From: JACOMS01 sp051252005
Lineage (GTDB): Bacteria; Pseudomonadota; Alphaproteobacteria; Caulobacterales; Maricaulaceae
DNA length: 64,000 nucleotides
Direction of reading: 5' to 3'
Assembly: GCA_051252005.1 (NCBI GenBank)
Contig: JBPOEZ010000003.1
Location: 124,001 to 188,000 of the forward strand
Both the position numbers and the translations under genes were made by a program. This document shows, in pieces, positions 1 through 8,255 of the stretch (its first letter is position 1; each line of letters starts with the position of its first letter). The notes under the pieces were generated by a model. The model ran no database searches and was not told the DNA's origin. It saw nothing but the letters and a program-made list of their open reading frames with translations.

Positions 1-805
1 TGCCGGCAAAGGGGGAGCCTTTACGCTTAATCGTAGAACTCGATTGCCCAAACGAAATGATATTATACATCATCAAAGCCGATAGACCGTGCGGGCCACT
101 CTCATCGCCGTAGCTCATATTCGTGCCAACGCTCAATTCGATAGCGCGGTCAGTAAAGCCTTTTTCTTTAAAATATTGATAAGCCGAAATATCGTATTTA
201 GCGAACTTGGGTTCCACGAATTGCTCAGCACTCATAAGTGGATTGTCTTTAGCATATAGCCCATATTGAACATACCATGGGAGCTGATCTTTGAAACCTT
301 CTGGCATAGGGTTGAGAGGGTGCTTTGCCCATTCATTGAACCGTATATGCTGACCTCTAATATTCATCATGGAAATTTCGGGAACCGGGACCGTACGTTT
401 CCGTTCTCCCCCCAGAGGAATATTAAATTTTTCGGCAGCATTTAAAAGTCGGCCATAACTCGCCCCAATACCGCTCCCACCTGCCTCTGGGTGCCCCGGA
501 ACATCGTCTAATGTGTAGAGTCGACCTCCGACGCGGTCTCGACCTTCTAGTAAGGTGACTGAGCAGCCCATTTCTTCTAATAAAAGTGTGGCGTTTAATC
601 CAGATAAGCCCGCGCCGATTACAATTACATCTGCACCCTTCGTCTGAATGACCTTTGGCTTTCCAGGGCGCTTATGCGACTCAGCCATTTTCGTGTCGTT
701 ATTGGCCTTAGAATTACATGCCGTCATAACCCCAGCGGTCCCAACCGCCGCCAGAGTCAGCGCAGCCCGCCGAGATATATTTTTGCTCGGTGTTCGTTTA
801 CTCAT
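1..805 (-). CDS. Flavin amine oxidase-like Tat lipoprotein (3' end outside window)
   Basis: The reading frame is open from an ATG at 805 to the window edge, giving 268 visible residues; the C-terminus is missing. Residues 12-13 are a twin arginine (SRRAAL) followed by a hydrophobic stretch and a Cys at 30 (VMTAC), so it should be a Tat-exported lipoprotein. An FAD-binding GAGLSG motif lies at 64-69 and a GRDRVGGR motif follows, as in the flavin-containing amine oxidase/phytoene desaturase superfamily. It is the last visible gene of a minus-strand run with the CpcT-like and DUF1838 genes, 43 bp after the former. The substrate cannot be inferred. A periplasmic FAD oxidoreductase is a fair reading. 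Confidence 0.8.
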   Translation of the reverse strand, partial: MSKRTPSKNISRRAALTLAAVGTAGVMTACNSKANNDTKMAESHKRPGKPKVIQTKGADVIVIGAGLSGLNATLLLEEMGCSVTLLEGRDRVGGRLYTLDDVPGHPEAGGSGIGASYGRLLNAAEKFNIPLGGERKRTVPVPEISMMNIRGQHIRFNEWAKHPLNPMPEGFKDQLPWYVQYGLYAKDNPLMSAEQFVEPKFAKYDISAYQYFKEKGFTDRAIELSVGTNMSYGDESGPHGLSALMMYNIISFGQSSSTIKRKGSPFAG

Positions 806-848
806 AAGATTAATACATCCTGGAACGCGCTTAGTATATTGTGGTTGA

Positions 849-1601
849 CTAGTTACTGATTTTATCGAGCTTGTGATAAGCAAAGCTGCCAGCGGTCACT
901 TTCACTAGCTGTGTATTGGAATCAACAATACGGTCTCGGAACCAAAAACTGTCGGATGACAGACTGACTTGGTAATCAAAAATACTATCACCAAACTTAC
1001 ATTGGTTTTTGGGCATCTTCATTTGCAATCGGCCATTCCCAGTCTGGGTAACATACATGTCGCAATTGTCTGGTAGAGGGCTCATGTCCGAAGGTTTTAA
1101 CAACTTGACGGCTGATAGGTCTTTCCAAGCGCCTTTATATCTTGTTTTATCTTTGAAATACCATAACTTCACGCGCGTCGTTTCGGCCTCTGCATCATAA
1201 GTTACCGTGTAAAGGCGTTGACGATACGGGTTATTCTTGAAAGTAAATTCTTCAAGATAAAGGACGCGTTCCCCAAAAGCCGGTATGTCGACAACCCGGT
1301 AGTGTGAGTTCACCGGAAGAAATCCGCCAAATGTTTCACCAAACTCGTTTTCTTCTTGGCCTTCTCTCCAAATAGGCACGCCATCTTCGCGAAGGGCTGC
1401 GATTTGGATATCATTATTATAATCACCGTTCCACATCTCCATGATAGCATCAGCCATTTGCAGGGAGGTCATAGGCACAACCTTTTCCTGGGACGTTATT
1501 CCGGTCGTTGGCGCGACAGTCTCACAAGCGCTCAACAAAATGGGGGCGCACAGAGCCGCACCCATCAATAAGGGCTTAATAAAAATTGATTTTATAGTCA
1601 T
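849..1601 (-). CDS. CpcT/CpeT-like (DUF1001) lipoprotein
   Basis: The protein has 250 aa with a lipoprotein signal (LLSAC, Cys26). The ATG at 1601 is preferred over an upstream one at 1631 because AAGGA lies 7 nt before it. The body carries the CpcT/CpeT pattern: an NPYRQRLY segment at 124-131, a short strand-rich middle, CDMY with Cys180, and a second Cys at 201. In cyanobacteria this family attaches or chaperones bilins on phycobiliproteins; homologues in non-phototrophs have no established role. Here it is membrane-anchored, which cyanobacterial CpcT is not. It lies 41 bp after a DUF1838 gene and 43 bp before an amine oxidase-like gene, most likely in one operon. Family membership is by motif recall, not by search. 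Confidence 0.7.
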   Translation of the reverse strand: MTIKSIFIKPLLMGAALCAPILLSACETVAPTTGITSQEKVVPMTSLQMADAIMEMWNGDYNNDIQIAALREDGVPIWREGQEENEFGETFGGFLPVNSHYRVVDIPAFGERVLYLEEFTFKNNPYRQRLYTVTYDAEAETTRVKLWYFKDKTRYKGAWKDLSAVKLLKPSDMSPLPDNCDMYVTQTGNGRLQMKMPKNQCKFGDSIFDYQVSLSSDSFWFRDRIVDSNTQLVKVTAGSFAYHKLDKISN

Positions 1602-1642
1602 GTCAGTTCCTTCAGTAATTCTGCCGTCCATTGTATATTTGA

Positions 1643-2536
1643 TTACACCGATGATTTGATAAATCCTGGATACTTACGCTCTGCAAATTCAAGAAAATCG
1701 GATGGGAAATCATCAATGGATTTAAACTTCCGTCCCATGCCGCCTTGCATAATACCGCCAGAGTGCCCCTTCATATTTAGCCATGTAAACCAGTCTATGT
1801 GCGTCTGGAAGCTAGAGCTTGCCATTACCGACGTAACAGTCGGATCGTCGAGTTCATCCCAAAGGGCCTCATACCGAAGTAAAGCATTATCGCGTCGCCA
1901 CTCTTTGTCGCGCGGCCTTTCATATTCAACACGCTCATCAAGCATGCACCAAATACGCTCTCCACCGCGAATCCACGGCAACACATAAGGTGCACCATAG
2001 GGCTTGCCGGAATTCCCAACGAAATCACGGGACGACTTAGGCCCCTTCAATGTGTAACTGTAGGACCCAAGGCTCGTTTTATAATGATTTATGGCTAGTT
2101 TTTCTCCCGTATAGGGGTTTTTAAATTCGTCAATAAACTCCCCCGTCTCATAGTCTTGATATAAGATCATTCCTCGATACTTAAAAAGGTAGGACCCATC
2201 ATCCTGCTTGGTATAAGTGCCTATCCGAGCAGATTGGTATCTCAATAACGGAGTTGCCATCTCACCGTCCTTAATTCCAAAAACATTTCCCTGCCCCCAC
2301 CACTGCGTAACCTTACCGCTAAGGTCCCCTTGTATTTTTACAATGGCGTAAACATTGTCCTCAGGCGTTGTAAGGTCGAGCCCTTTGCTAGCCCGTTTCA
2401 CTGGCAAGCCGCCCGGCCCACTCAGTTGAGTTTGAGCGCAGCCACCAAGCGCCGTGGTGCCCAAGGCTGTAACTGCTGAAATTTGCAAAGCCGCTCGCCG
2501 TGTGAGGCCCGTCTTAGAGTCATCGTCTTGTCTCAT
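1643..2536 (-). CDS. DUF1838 family Tat lipoprotein (copy 1)
   Basis: The protein has 297 aa. Its Tat-type signal has RR at 13-14 and a lipobox ending at Cys33 (ALGGC). The body shows the DUF1838 features shared by the neighbouring copies: an N-terminal LDLTTPEDN segment, an aromatic WWGQGNVFG stretch, and YQDYETGEFIDEFKNPYTGE, where a tyrosine-acid-TG core precedes NPYTG. DUF1838 proteins have no assigned function. GGAG lies 7 nt before the ATG at 2536, which overlaps the stop of the upstream paralogue by 4 bp, so translation is likely coupled. It probably acts in the periplasm, attached to a membrane, together with the other Tat lipoproteins of the cluster. Confidence 0.75.
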   Translation of the reverse strand: MRQDDDSKTGLTRRAALQISAVTALGTTALGGCAQTQLSGPGGLPVKRASKGLDLTTPEDNVYAIVKIQGDLSGKVTQWWGQGNVFGIKDGEMATPLLRYQSARIGTYTKQDDGSYLFKYRGMILYQDYETGEFIDEFKNPYTGEKLAINHYKTSLGSYSYTLKGPKSSRDFVGNSGKPYGAPYVLPWIRGGERIWCMLDERVEYERPRDKEWRRDNALLRYEALWDELDDPTVTSVMASSSFQTHIDWFTWLNMKGHSGGIMQGGMGRKFKSIDDFPSDFLEFAERKYPGFIKSSV

Positions 2537-3468
2537 GGCTTCGCTCCATATGGTTTGCGTGTCTTCGTATAGTCAATCCAGCTGTTCTTACGCTCCATCC
2601 ACGGATCTTCGAGTTTTAGATAGTCAGGCTCTCGCTCATCAATGAATGACAAAATACGATCAGATGCCTCTTCTGGAGATGCAATTTTTCTCGCAATGGA
2701 TCGCCACAATAAAAATCCAGGCTTCTGTCCCATAAGCATCCAAGGTAGCCAGGGGAAAAACCCAGTCCAAATTCCGGTGCAACGGCCTGCCATGATATTG
2801 GGATTACTAAGCTCTGAGACGAAACCTTTGTTCGTGACGGTTGAGCGAATATAGATATTTTCGCCCGACGATGCCTTTGGCCAATCAGAAGGGTTTAACC
2901 AACTTTCTCGCTCGCCGGAGACTTCATCATCCACCCATATTTCATCGCCACTTATTACCCAATCAGGCTTGAAGGGGCGCGCATCTTCATTTGATTTTGC
3001 CCCGCTCCATGGCAAACGTGGGCCATTCACCGTGTAAAGAGTTTCACCGCGGCCGTTTTTGTAGTGCAAAGGCTGTGTCTCGAGACCAGTGTAGGGATTA
3101 ATAAAGCTATCAATGGGTTGTCGCGTTTCATAGTCGCCAAAAAATCCTAAATCATGTGATTTCCTAAGATAACTTCCATCTGCCTGTGGTGTCCATCGGA
3201 CCTTACCTAAAGCTTCGAACCGCATTAATGGTTTTGGGATATCATTCGCAACAACCCCATAAAGGACTCCTTGGTAATGCGTATAACGCATCTCCGCCGC
3301 ACGACTTCCGATTAAAGTCACATACGCATCTAAATTTTGTTGCGGAGTCGATAAATCAAGGTGTCTGGCCGGCTTAATGATGGTTGCCGCTGTTTTCGGT
3401 TTACAGGCGGCTAACGATAACGCCCCCAGCCCGCCAAGTGCAGCACGTCTATTCAGGTCATTTATCAT
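2533..3468 (-). CDS. DUF1838 family Tat lipoprotein (copy 2)
   Basis: A 311-aa paralogue of the flanking DUF1838 proteins. It has a short Tat signal with RR at 7-8 and a Cys at 22 (SLAAC). AGGAGG sits 8 nt before the ATG. It keeps the LDLSTPQQNLDAY start of the domain, the FGDYETRQPIDSFINPYTG core and a conserved C-terminal part ending in a WIDYTKTRKPYG tail. Its stop overlaps the start of the next copy by 4 bp. The paralogues share layout but differ in many positions, so they are not recent duplicates. No function is known for the family. Confidence 0.75.
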   Translation of the reverse strand: MINDLNRRAALGGLGALSLAACKPKTAATIIKPARHLDLSTPQQNLDAYVTLIGSRAAEMRYTHYQGVLYGVVANDIPKPLMRFEALGKVRWTPQADGSYLRKSHDLGFFGDYETRQPIDSFINPYTGLETQPLHYKNGRGETLYTVNGPRLPWSGAKSNEDARPFKPDWVISGDEIWVDDEVSGERESWLNPSDWPKASSGENIYIRSTVTNKGFVSELSNPNIMAGRCTGIWTGFFPWLPWMLMGQKPGFLLWRSIARKIASPEEASDRILSFIDEREPDYLKLEDPWMERKNSWIDYTKTRKPYGAKP

Positions 3469-3677
3469 TTTGCATCCTCCTGTTCAGTCCTCTGTTTGAA
3501 ACGAAATCGTTCACTCGAACACTTCTAAGCATTCGTTTAATAACGCCGCCTAAGTAATTATTGGATTTTGGAAAACTGAGAGTACGGCTTTTGTCTAGAG
3601 CTAAATTTGTCCTTGAAAAAGACGAAATGATAGCCGTCCGGCCCGACGCTTTGGTGCCAAAGATATGATGATAACCT

Positions 3678-4643
3678 TTAATCATTAAGTACACCCCTAG
3701 GAGTTTTAGCCTGTCTTTCAGATTTATACTGTGTCCATCCATTGACCTTGTCCCGCCAAGGATCTGCCTCATTAAAGTAATGTGGATGTCTTTTTTCGAT
3801 CTCAGAAACGATGTAAGGATCAAGATCTTCTTTCTTGTGGATCTTACGGGCAACCCAATTCCAGATTAAAGTCCCAGGCTCATCACCTAATAACATCCAA
3901 GGAGGAAATGGTGTGGAAAAACTCCACAAATGTGTCATTGGTGCAGAGGTTCGCGATCTATCACTTACGTATTCGAGCTCTGATAAGTAAGTTGAAGAAA
4001 CCCAAAAATGAACATCATCGCCAGTGGACGCCATTGGCCACTCCTCTGGAGACAACCAATTTTTTCTTGCACCAGATGACGATTCTGTAAACCATAGCGC
4101 ACCCCCTGATGATTGCCACGGTTTAGCAAACCACTCTCCATTTTTCACGTTTGGCGATACGTCCGTATTAAATGGGCCGCTTCGGTAGTGAATTGGGTGA
4201 TTAATTTCCCCAGAGATAGGGTTTTTATATTCATCAATCACTCGGCCGGTTTTTGCATCGCATATCAGACCATGATCGAAGTTACGTTGCTTGTAATGAA
4301 ATGGCCCAACTTTTGTCCAATCTATCCGAGCGATACCTTTAATCTTGTACAAGACCTGCGGCGTTGAGTGGCTTTTAATTAGCGTGACATCAGTTTCGTA
4401 TTGGAGGTAGGTGCGACCACCCTTAAGATCACCGACCACCTTTACATAAAGCTCAACATTGTCTTCAGGATCTGTCAGATCATACGATTGAAAGGATGAT
4501 GATTTCGACTCTGGCTTGCATCCCGCCAAATTAGATGCCGATACAACAACTGGAGCTGTTAGAAGACCGCCTACGATTTGCCGCCTTCCTATACTGTTTT
4601 GACCTCTGAATTTAACGAGATCAGTTAATGTTCGATTAGACAT
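3678..4643 (-). CDS. DUF1838 family Tat lipoprotein (copy 3)
   Basis: The protein has 321 aa from the ATG at 4643, chosen because GGGAGG lies 9 nt upstream; an upstream in-frame ATG at 4679 lacks such a site. RR at 20-21 and Cys42 (NLAGC) give a Tat lipoprotein signal. The domain shows YDLTDPEDNVELYVKV at its start and the DAKTGRVIDEYKNPISGE core. Its C-terminal tail (NGWTQYKSE) resembles that of copy 2, while copy 1 is shorter there. A 209-bp gap, without a convincing gene, separates it from copy 2. It is the first gene after the TonB receptor and the hairpin at 4707-4729. Confidence 0.75.
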   Translation of the reverse strand: MSNRTLTDLVKFRGQNSIGRRQIVGGLLTAPVVVSASNLAGCKPESKSSSFQSYDLTDPEDNVELYVKVVGDLKGGRTYLQYETDVTLIKSHSTPQVLYKIKGIARIDWTKVGPFHYKQRNFDHGLICDAKTGRVIDEYKNPISGEINHPIHYRSGPFNTDVSPNVKNGEWFAKPWQSSGGALWFTESSSGARKNWLSPEEWPMASTGDDVHFWVSSTYLSELEYVSDRSRTSAPMTHLWSFSTPFPPWMLLGDEPGTLIWNWVARKIHKKEDLDPYIVSEIEKRHPHYFNEADPWRDKVNGWTQYKSERQAKTPRGVLND

Positions 4644-4706
4644 ATCTGATATCCTCCCTTCTAGATACCTGTTAAGCAATGCCTTGGGCCTTTTCGCGGG
4701 GGCTAG

Positions 4707-4729
4707 GACCTAAGGCAATGCCTTAGGTC
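4707..4729. other. 10-bp perfect hairpin between TonB receptor and DUF1838 genes
   Basis: GACCTAAGGC (4707-4716) and GCCTTAGGTC (4720-4729) form a perfect stem around a 3-nt AAT loop. It lies 35 bp after the stop of the TonB receptor and about 60 bp before the next start. No U-run follows on the minus strand, so it may be an mRNA-stability or processing hairpin rather than a classical terminator. A partial echo of the right arm (AATGCCTTGG) occurs at about 4679. Confidence 0.6.
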
Positions 4730-4764
4730 TCTATGCACATCGTTAAACCGCTATATATTTGCCC

Positions 4765-7170
4765 CTAGAATTTGGCAGATAATCGCGCGCCAAATTCTCG
4801 GCGATCTCTTTGCGCTAGATAGAATTGAAACGGAGACGATCGGCCTACATTTCTCGCCGCGGTTGATGATAAATCAACAGATCTAAATGCTGCCGTTGGA
4901 GACGTTTCGTCCGTTAAATTCGTAACAAATAATTCGAAACGATATGTTTCATTAGACATGCCAAGCCTTGCGTTTGAGACCAGAGCGGGGGCTGCCCAAG
5001 CTAGATTTAGTTCACTGGCATAACGCTTTGAGGAATAAGTGTTGTCGTTACGGAAAAACCAATTCCAATCCTCATTAAGTTCATCGGCGTATGTCCAAGA
5101 AAATGAACCGCTTAGTTTTGGAAATCTTTCAGATATATTGCCTGACACAGATGCAACACCAAAGACGTCCAGCGCATTTACGGAAGAGAATTCTTTGTAC
5201 TCCGACTCAACGTAGGCCAATGTACCGTCAACAGACAATTTATCATTTAATCGGTAATTCCCTTCAAGCTCGAGACCATACACTTCCGAACGGCCTACAT
5301 TCAGGAATTGACTAACAAAGGACGGGACTCCTACCGGATCGTTCTCCAATTGAACCTGTGTAGAGTCTCGTGTGACTTGATTGGTGCGGTCAAGATAATA
5401 GAATGCAGCCGAAAGGCTTCCGTTATTGAAACGCTGCTTCACGCCAACTTCGTAATTTATCAGTTCTTCTTCTTCTGTTGTGTCAGATGAAAAAGGTTGA
5501 GCCGCTTGAATGCGTCTGCGATCTTCATCGCTTCTACTCGCGAAATTACTATTAAAACCACCCGGAAGGTTACCTTCAGAATAGCTAAGGTAAATCAATG
5601 TGTTGTCAGACGGCGTATATTCCAAGATGGCCCTAGGGAGAAAGTTTTTGAACTTGTTTTGAAAGCGACTAGGGTCATCGGTCTCTATATCAGTTGCATC
5701 AATTACCTTGTCAACTTGGTAACGGCCTTCGCCAGTTAAGCTAATGGAATCGCTTAATTGATAGTTGACACTAGCAAATATACCAAGCGTATCAGCTCCT
5801 CGTTCACTTATTTCAGCACCGTTTGAACTAAACAGGAAACCAGATCCGTAAAGACCGAAGCCACTGTTATCGCGCAAAAGTTGCTCCACATAGTTCACAC
5901 CGATTGACCAATCCAACCGATCTTCGAATGCATCGCCAGACAATCTAAACTCTTGACTGAAATCGCGAAATTGACGTGCGTATGGGGCATAGTAAAGAGG
6001 CCCAGACCCAACACCCGTGTTAAACTCTCCCGTACGGAGCGTATCGAGTTCGTTATACCCATAACCCGTTAAAGAGCTTAGCACCATGCCATTATCAAAC
6101 CGAAGATTAAACTGCCCGCTTGCACTGAAGGCTTGGCGATCAAGGCCAAACCCCTCAGAAGAACGCCGCTCTCCGTCGCCGTTAATTGACAGGCTGTTTT
6201 CTAAGGCCGTCCTGATAGAACCAGGCAACTCCGTCGGAAGGTTTGACGCCGGGACCGGCAACTCCCCACAAAAGAAAGGTGCCGTATTTTGATTTGCCGT
6301 TACATTTAAAGGCCCCTGCTGACCCGCGACAATACCAGGAAATCTACTATCGGTTTCAAGAGCGGTTGGTCCGCAATTTAATAAATTTTGCCCAACAAAT
6401 GCCGCTGCAGGAGCACCGTCCTCGTTCTCGAAATAATTCACGCGGATCTTGGCGTCGAAATTATCGCCCTCCTCGATGAAGGCCGTTCCTGTTACGGACC
6501 ACGTTTGCTCATCACCCACACGGCCCCCATCAAAGGTACTTTTATAGTGCCCGCGCTTATCACGTAAATTGGCACTAACCCGTCCCTTCAGCCAATCTCC
6601 GGCAACTGGCCCTTCAAAACTTCCTCCAACCTCATATAAACCTCGAGACGTGGCTGTCGTGTGCACTCCACCCTCCACTTCATCGCCGGGCGTCTTCGTA
6701 ATGAAATTTAGCGCGCCGCCAAAAGTAGCGCGACCAAAGACGGCAGACTGAGGACCTTTGATAGCCTCTATGCGTTCGATATCGTTAAAATCGATGCCCT
6801 GAACCCCATTGGTAATATATACTCCATCGACAAACACCGAAGCTGTTTGTCGTGTTGGTTCTGCGGAATTCGTTGTTACTGCTCGGAATGTCGGACTGTT
6901 GTCGAAACGACCTACAGTTGTGCCAAACGGCTCATACTGAAAACCAGGAGTGAAGCTTGCGAGGTTACTGATGTCATTCAGGTCTATATCTTCAATATCT
7001 GCCTCGCTGAAGGCCGTTACCGCGACAGGTACTTCTAAGAGACTTTCCGATTGCTTGCGAGCCGTGACGATAATTTCGTCCATGTTTTGAGCCTGCACGA
7101 CAGGTGCCATTACCGCAAGAATAGCGAGGCCAGATATACCGTACTTATATACATTGGAATTGATTTTCAT
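4765..7170 (-). CDS. TonB-dependent receptor (receptor 1)
   Basis: An outer-membrane 22-strand receptor of 801 aa. The start at 7170 is preferred over 7218 because a GGGGGA ribosome site lies just before it and a clean Sec signal follows (VVQA around residues 24-27). A TonB box DEIIVTAR is at 31-38, followed by a plug with the typical EAIKGPQSAVFGRATFGG segment and a beta-barrel ending in F (GARLSAKF). Its plug closely resembles that of the receptor at 15778-18291, so the two are paralogues with related substrates. The Fnr-type box at 7254-7267 and a second motif at 7294-7307 lie in its promoter region. The downstream genes encode exported lipoproteins that could process the imported compound. 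Confidence 0.92.
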   Translation of the reverse strand: MKINSNVYKYGISGLAILAVMAPVVQAQNMDEIIVTARKQSESLLEVPVAVTAFSEADIEDIDLNDISNLASFTPGFQYEPFGTTVGRFDNSPTFRAVTTNSAEPTRQTASVFVDGVYITNGVQGIDFNDIERIEAIKGPQSAVFGRATFGGALNFITKTPGDEVEGGVHTTATSRGLYEVGGSFEGPVAGDWLKGRVSANLRDKRGHYKSTFDGGRVGDEQTWSVTGTAFIEEGDNFDAKIRVNYFENEDGAPAAAFVGQNLLNCGPTALETDSRFPGIVAGQQGPLNVTANQNTAPFFCGELPVPASNLPTELPGSIRTALENSLSINGDGERRSSEGFGLDRQAFSASGQFNLRFDNGMVLSSLTGYGYNELDTLRTGEFNTGVGSGPLYYAPYARQFRDFSQEFRLSGDAFEDRLDWSIGVNYVEQLLRDNSGFGLYGSGFLFSSNGAEISERGADTLGIFASVNYQLSDSISLTGEGRYQVDKVIDATDIETDDPSRFQNKFKNFLPRAILEYTPSDNTLIYLSYSEGNLPGGFNSNFASRSDEDRRRIQAAQPFSSDTTEEEELINYEVGVKQRFNNGSLSAAFYYLDRTNQVTRDSTQVQLENDPVGVPSFVSQFLNVGRSEVYGLELEGNYRLNDKLSVDGTLAYVESEYKEFSSVNALDVFGVASVSGNISERFPKLSGSFSWTYADELNEDWNWFFRNDNTYSSKRYASELNLAWAAPALVSNARLGMSNETYRFELFVTNLTDETSPTAAFRSVDLSSTAARNVGRSSPFQFYLAQRDRREFGARLSAKF

Positions 7171-7253
7171 TTTGTCCCCCAGAAAAAGAATGTCGAGTGA
7201 TCGTGAAAGCGAGTTCACCTAGAAATGTATGTAGTTGTCGAGGGTACCCACGA

Positions 7254-7267
7254 TTGATTCAAATCAA
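7254..7267. promoter_or_regulatory. Perfect Fnr/FixK-type box upstream of TonB receptor 1
   Basis: TTGAT-TCAA-ATCAA matches the Fnr/FixK consensus TTGAT-N4-ATCAA at every defined position. It ends 84 bp upstream of the receptor ATG, where a Class I/II activator site could act. The Crp/Fnr-type regulator encoded at 8256-8963 carries the matching E-x-x-S-R recognition helix. Binding is inferred, not shown. Confidence 0.65.
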
Positions 7268-7293
7268 ATCAAGCCCTATTTATTGATAAATAT

Positions 7294-7307
7294 TTCGCAT
7301 TTACGAA
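7294..7307. promoter_or_regulatory. Candidate IclR-type operator 1
   Basis: TTCGCATTTACGAA is an imperfect palindrome (TTCG...CGAA) about 124 bp upstream of TonB receptor 1. Twelve of 14 bases recur at 8199-8212 in front of the two regulator genes. Sharing of the motif between the receptor and regulator promoters suggests autoregulation by the IclR protein. Confidence 0.4.
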
Positions 7308-7309
7308 TT

Positions 7310-8077
7310 TTATACCGAGTCACCGACTTCAGCTTTTAGCTTTATACCGAATTTTTTAGCCAATCTATGGACGTCTTCTTTATGAGAAATAGAATTCTTA
7401 ACGATTCTAGCACTAGGGCCAGCCACTCCAATTATAAAAACTTCGTCAGTGGAGGCTGATTGCACAGGAAAACAAAGAGCTCCGATACCTTCAATCGAAA
7501 GGTCGGCTCGCATGGCAGTGCCGTCCTTCTTAATATCAGAAACAATACCTGCGAGCACACCATGGTCTAGCTGACTGTATTGACCTGGGTCGTCGATAGA
7601 CAGTCGCTCAAGATAACCTTGTCGTTGAACTTCAGGCAAGGAAGCTAAATACGTTAGCCCTGTAATCGAGCCCACAACAGACATTGTCGACCCGGGCTTT
7701 GAGCTAATACCGAACTCGTGCAAACACTCTAAACCCTTAATTATTATAGCATTTTCATCACTAACCCGGCTTAGATTTATAGTTTCCTTTGTCGCGTGAT
7801 TCAAAGCGGTCATAAAATTATGTAAATGTAATTCGTTATTATAATAAGCCTCAACCCAACCCAACATGCCAGGAAAACGCATTGAGGGCATGTAAGCCCA
7901 CTTGGGGGAACCGAAGGAAAAATACCCCTTTGCAACAAGTGTCTTTAATATCTCGTGCGTACTTGCTGCAGGATGATTAAGCTCTTTTACAATTTCCGCA
8001 GCGGTAAGCGGGCGCTTCTCTGTCTCAAACAGTTCAAGGATTTCGAACACTCGGCTCACAGATTTTACTAGTTTCAT
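7310..8077 (-). CDS. IclR-family transcriptional regulator
   Basis: The protein has 255 aa, the usual IclR length. Residues 1-55 form the winged helix-turn-helix (SRVFEILELFETEKRPLTAA, then STHEILKTLVAKGYF). The remainder is the effector-binding domain, with the family's characteristic region around SMRADLSIEGIGALCFPV and a final HRLAKKFGIKL helix. It is divergent from the Crp/Fnr-type gene and lies directly upstream of TonB receptor 1, separated by about 140 bp that contain the two candidate operators. IclR proteins usually control catabolic operons in response to a pathway metabolite. The ligand is unknown. Confidence 0.88.
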   Translation of the reverse strand: MKLVKSVSRVFEILELFETEKRPLTAAEIVKELNHPAASTHEILKTLVAKGYFSFGSPKWAYMPSMRFPGMLGWVEAYYNNELHLHNFMTALNHATKETINLSRVSDENAIIIKGLECLHEFGISSKPGSTMSVVGSITGLTYLASLPEVQRQGYLERLSIDDPGQYSQLDHGVLAGIVSDIKKDGTAMRADLSIEGIGALCFPVQSASTDEVFIIGVAGPSARIVKNSISHKEDVHRLAKKFGIKLKAEVGDSV

Positions 8078-8190
8078 TTCATATCCCGTTAATCATAAAG
8101 TCATGCAGGTGGAAAAAAGTATCCCGCACACCTGATTTCGCAAACAATGGCATTTTCAACAAACTTTAAAAATAGACATATTGTATTTAT

Positions 8191-8220
8191 TTGTGTAATT
8201 TGCATATACGAATTATACAA
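8191..8220. promoter_or_regulatory. 30-bp inverted repeat between the IclR and Crp/Fnr-type genes
   Basis: TTGTGTAATT (8191-8200) and AATTATACAA (8211-8220) pair in 9 of 10 positions around a 10-nt spacer. The spacer contains most of the TTTGCATATACGAA motif (8199-8212), which resembles the one at 7294-7307. Its location between two divergent regulator genes fits an operator for one or both. Confidence 0.45.
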
Positions 8221-8255
8221 CAGGCAACTCCGCCTAGCACATTATTTATTTTAAG

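Noticed and set aside
3458..3853. 131-aa minus-strand frame between DUF1838 copies 2 and 3
   Set aside because: Half overlaps DUF1838 copy 3 in another frame; no ribosome site or family features.
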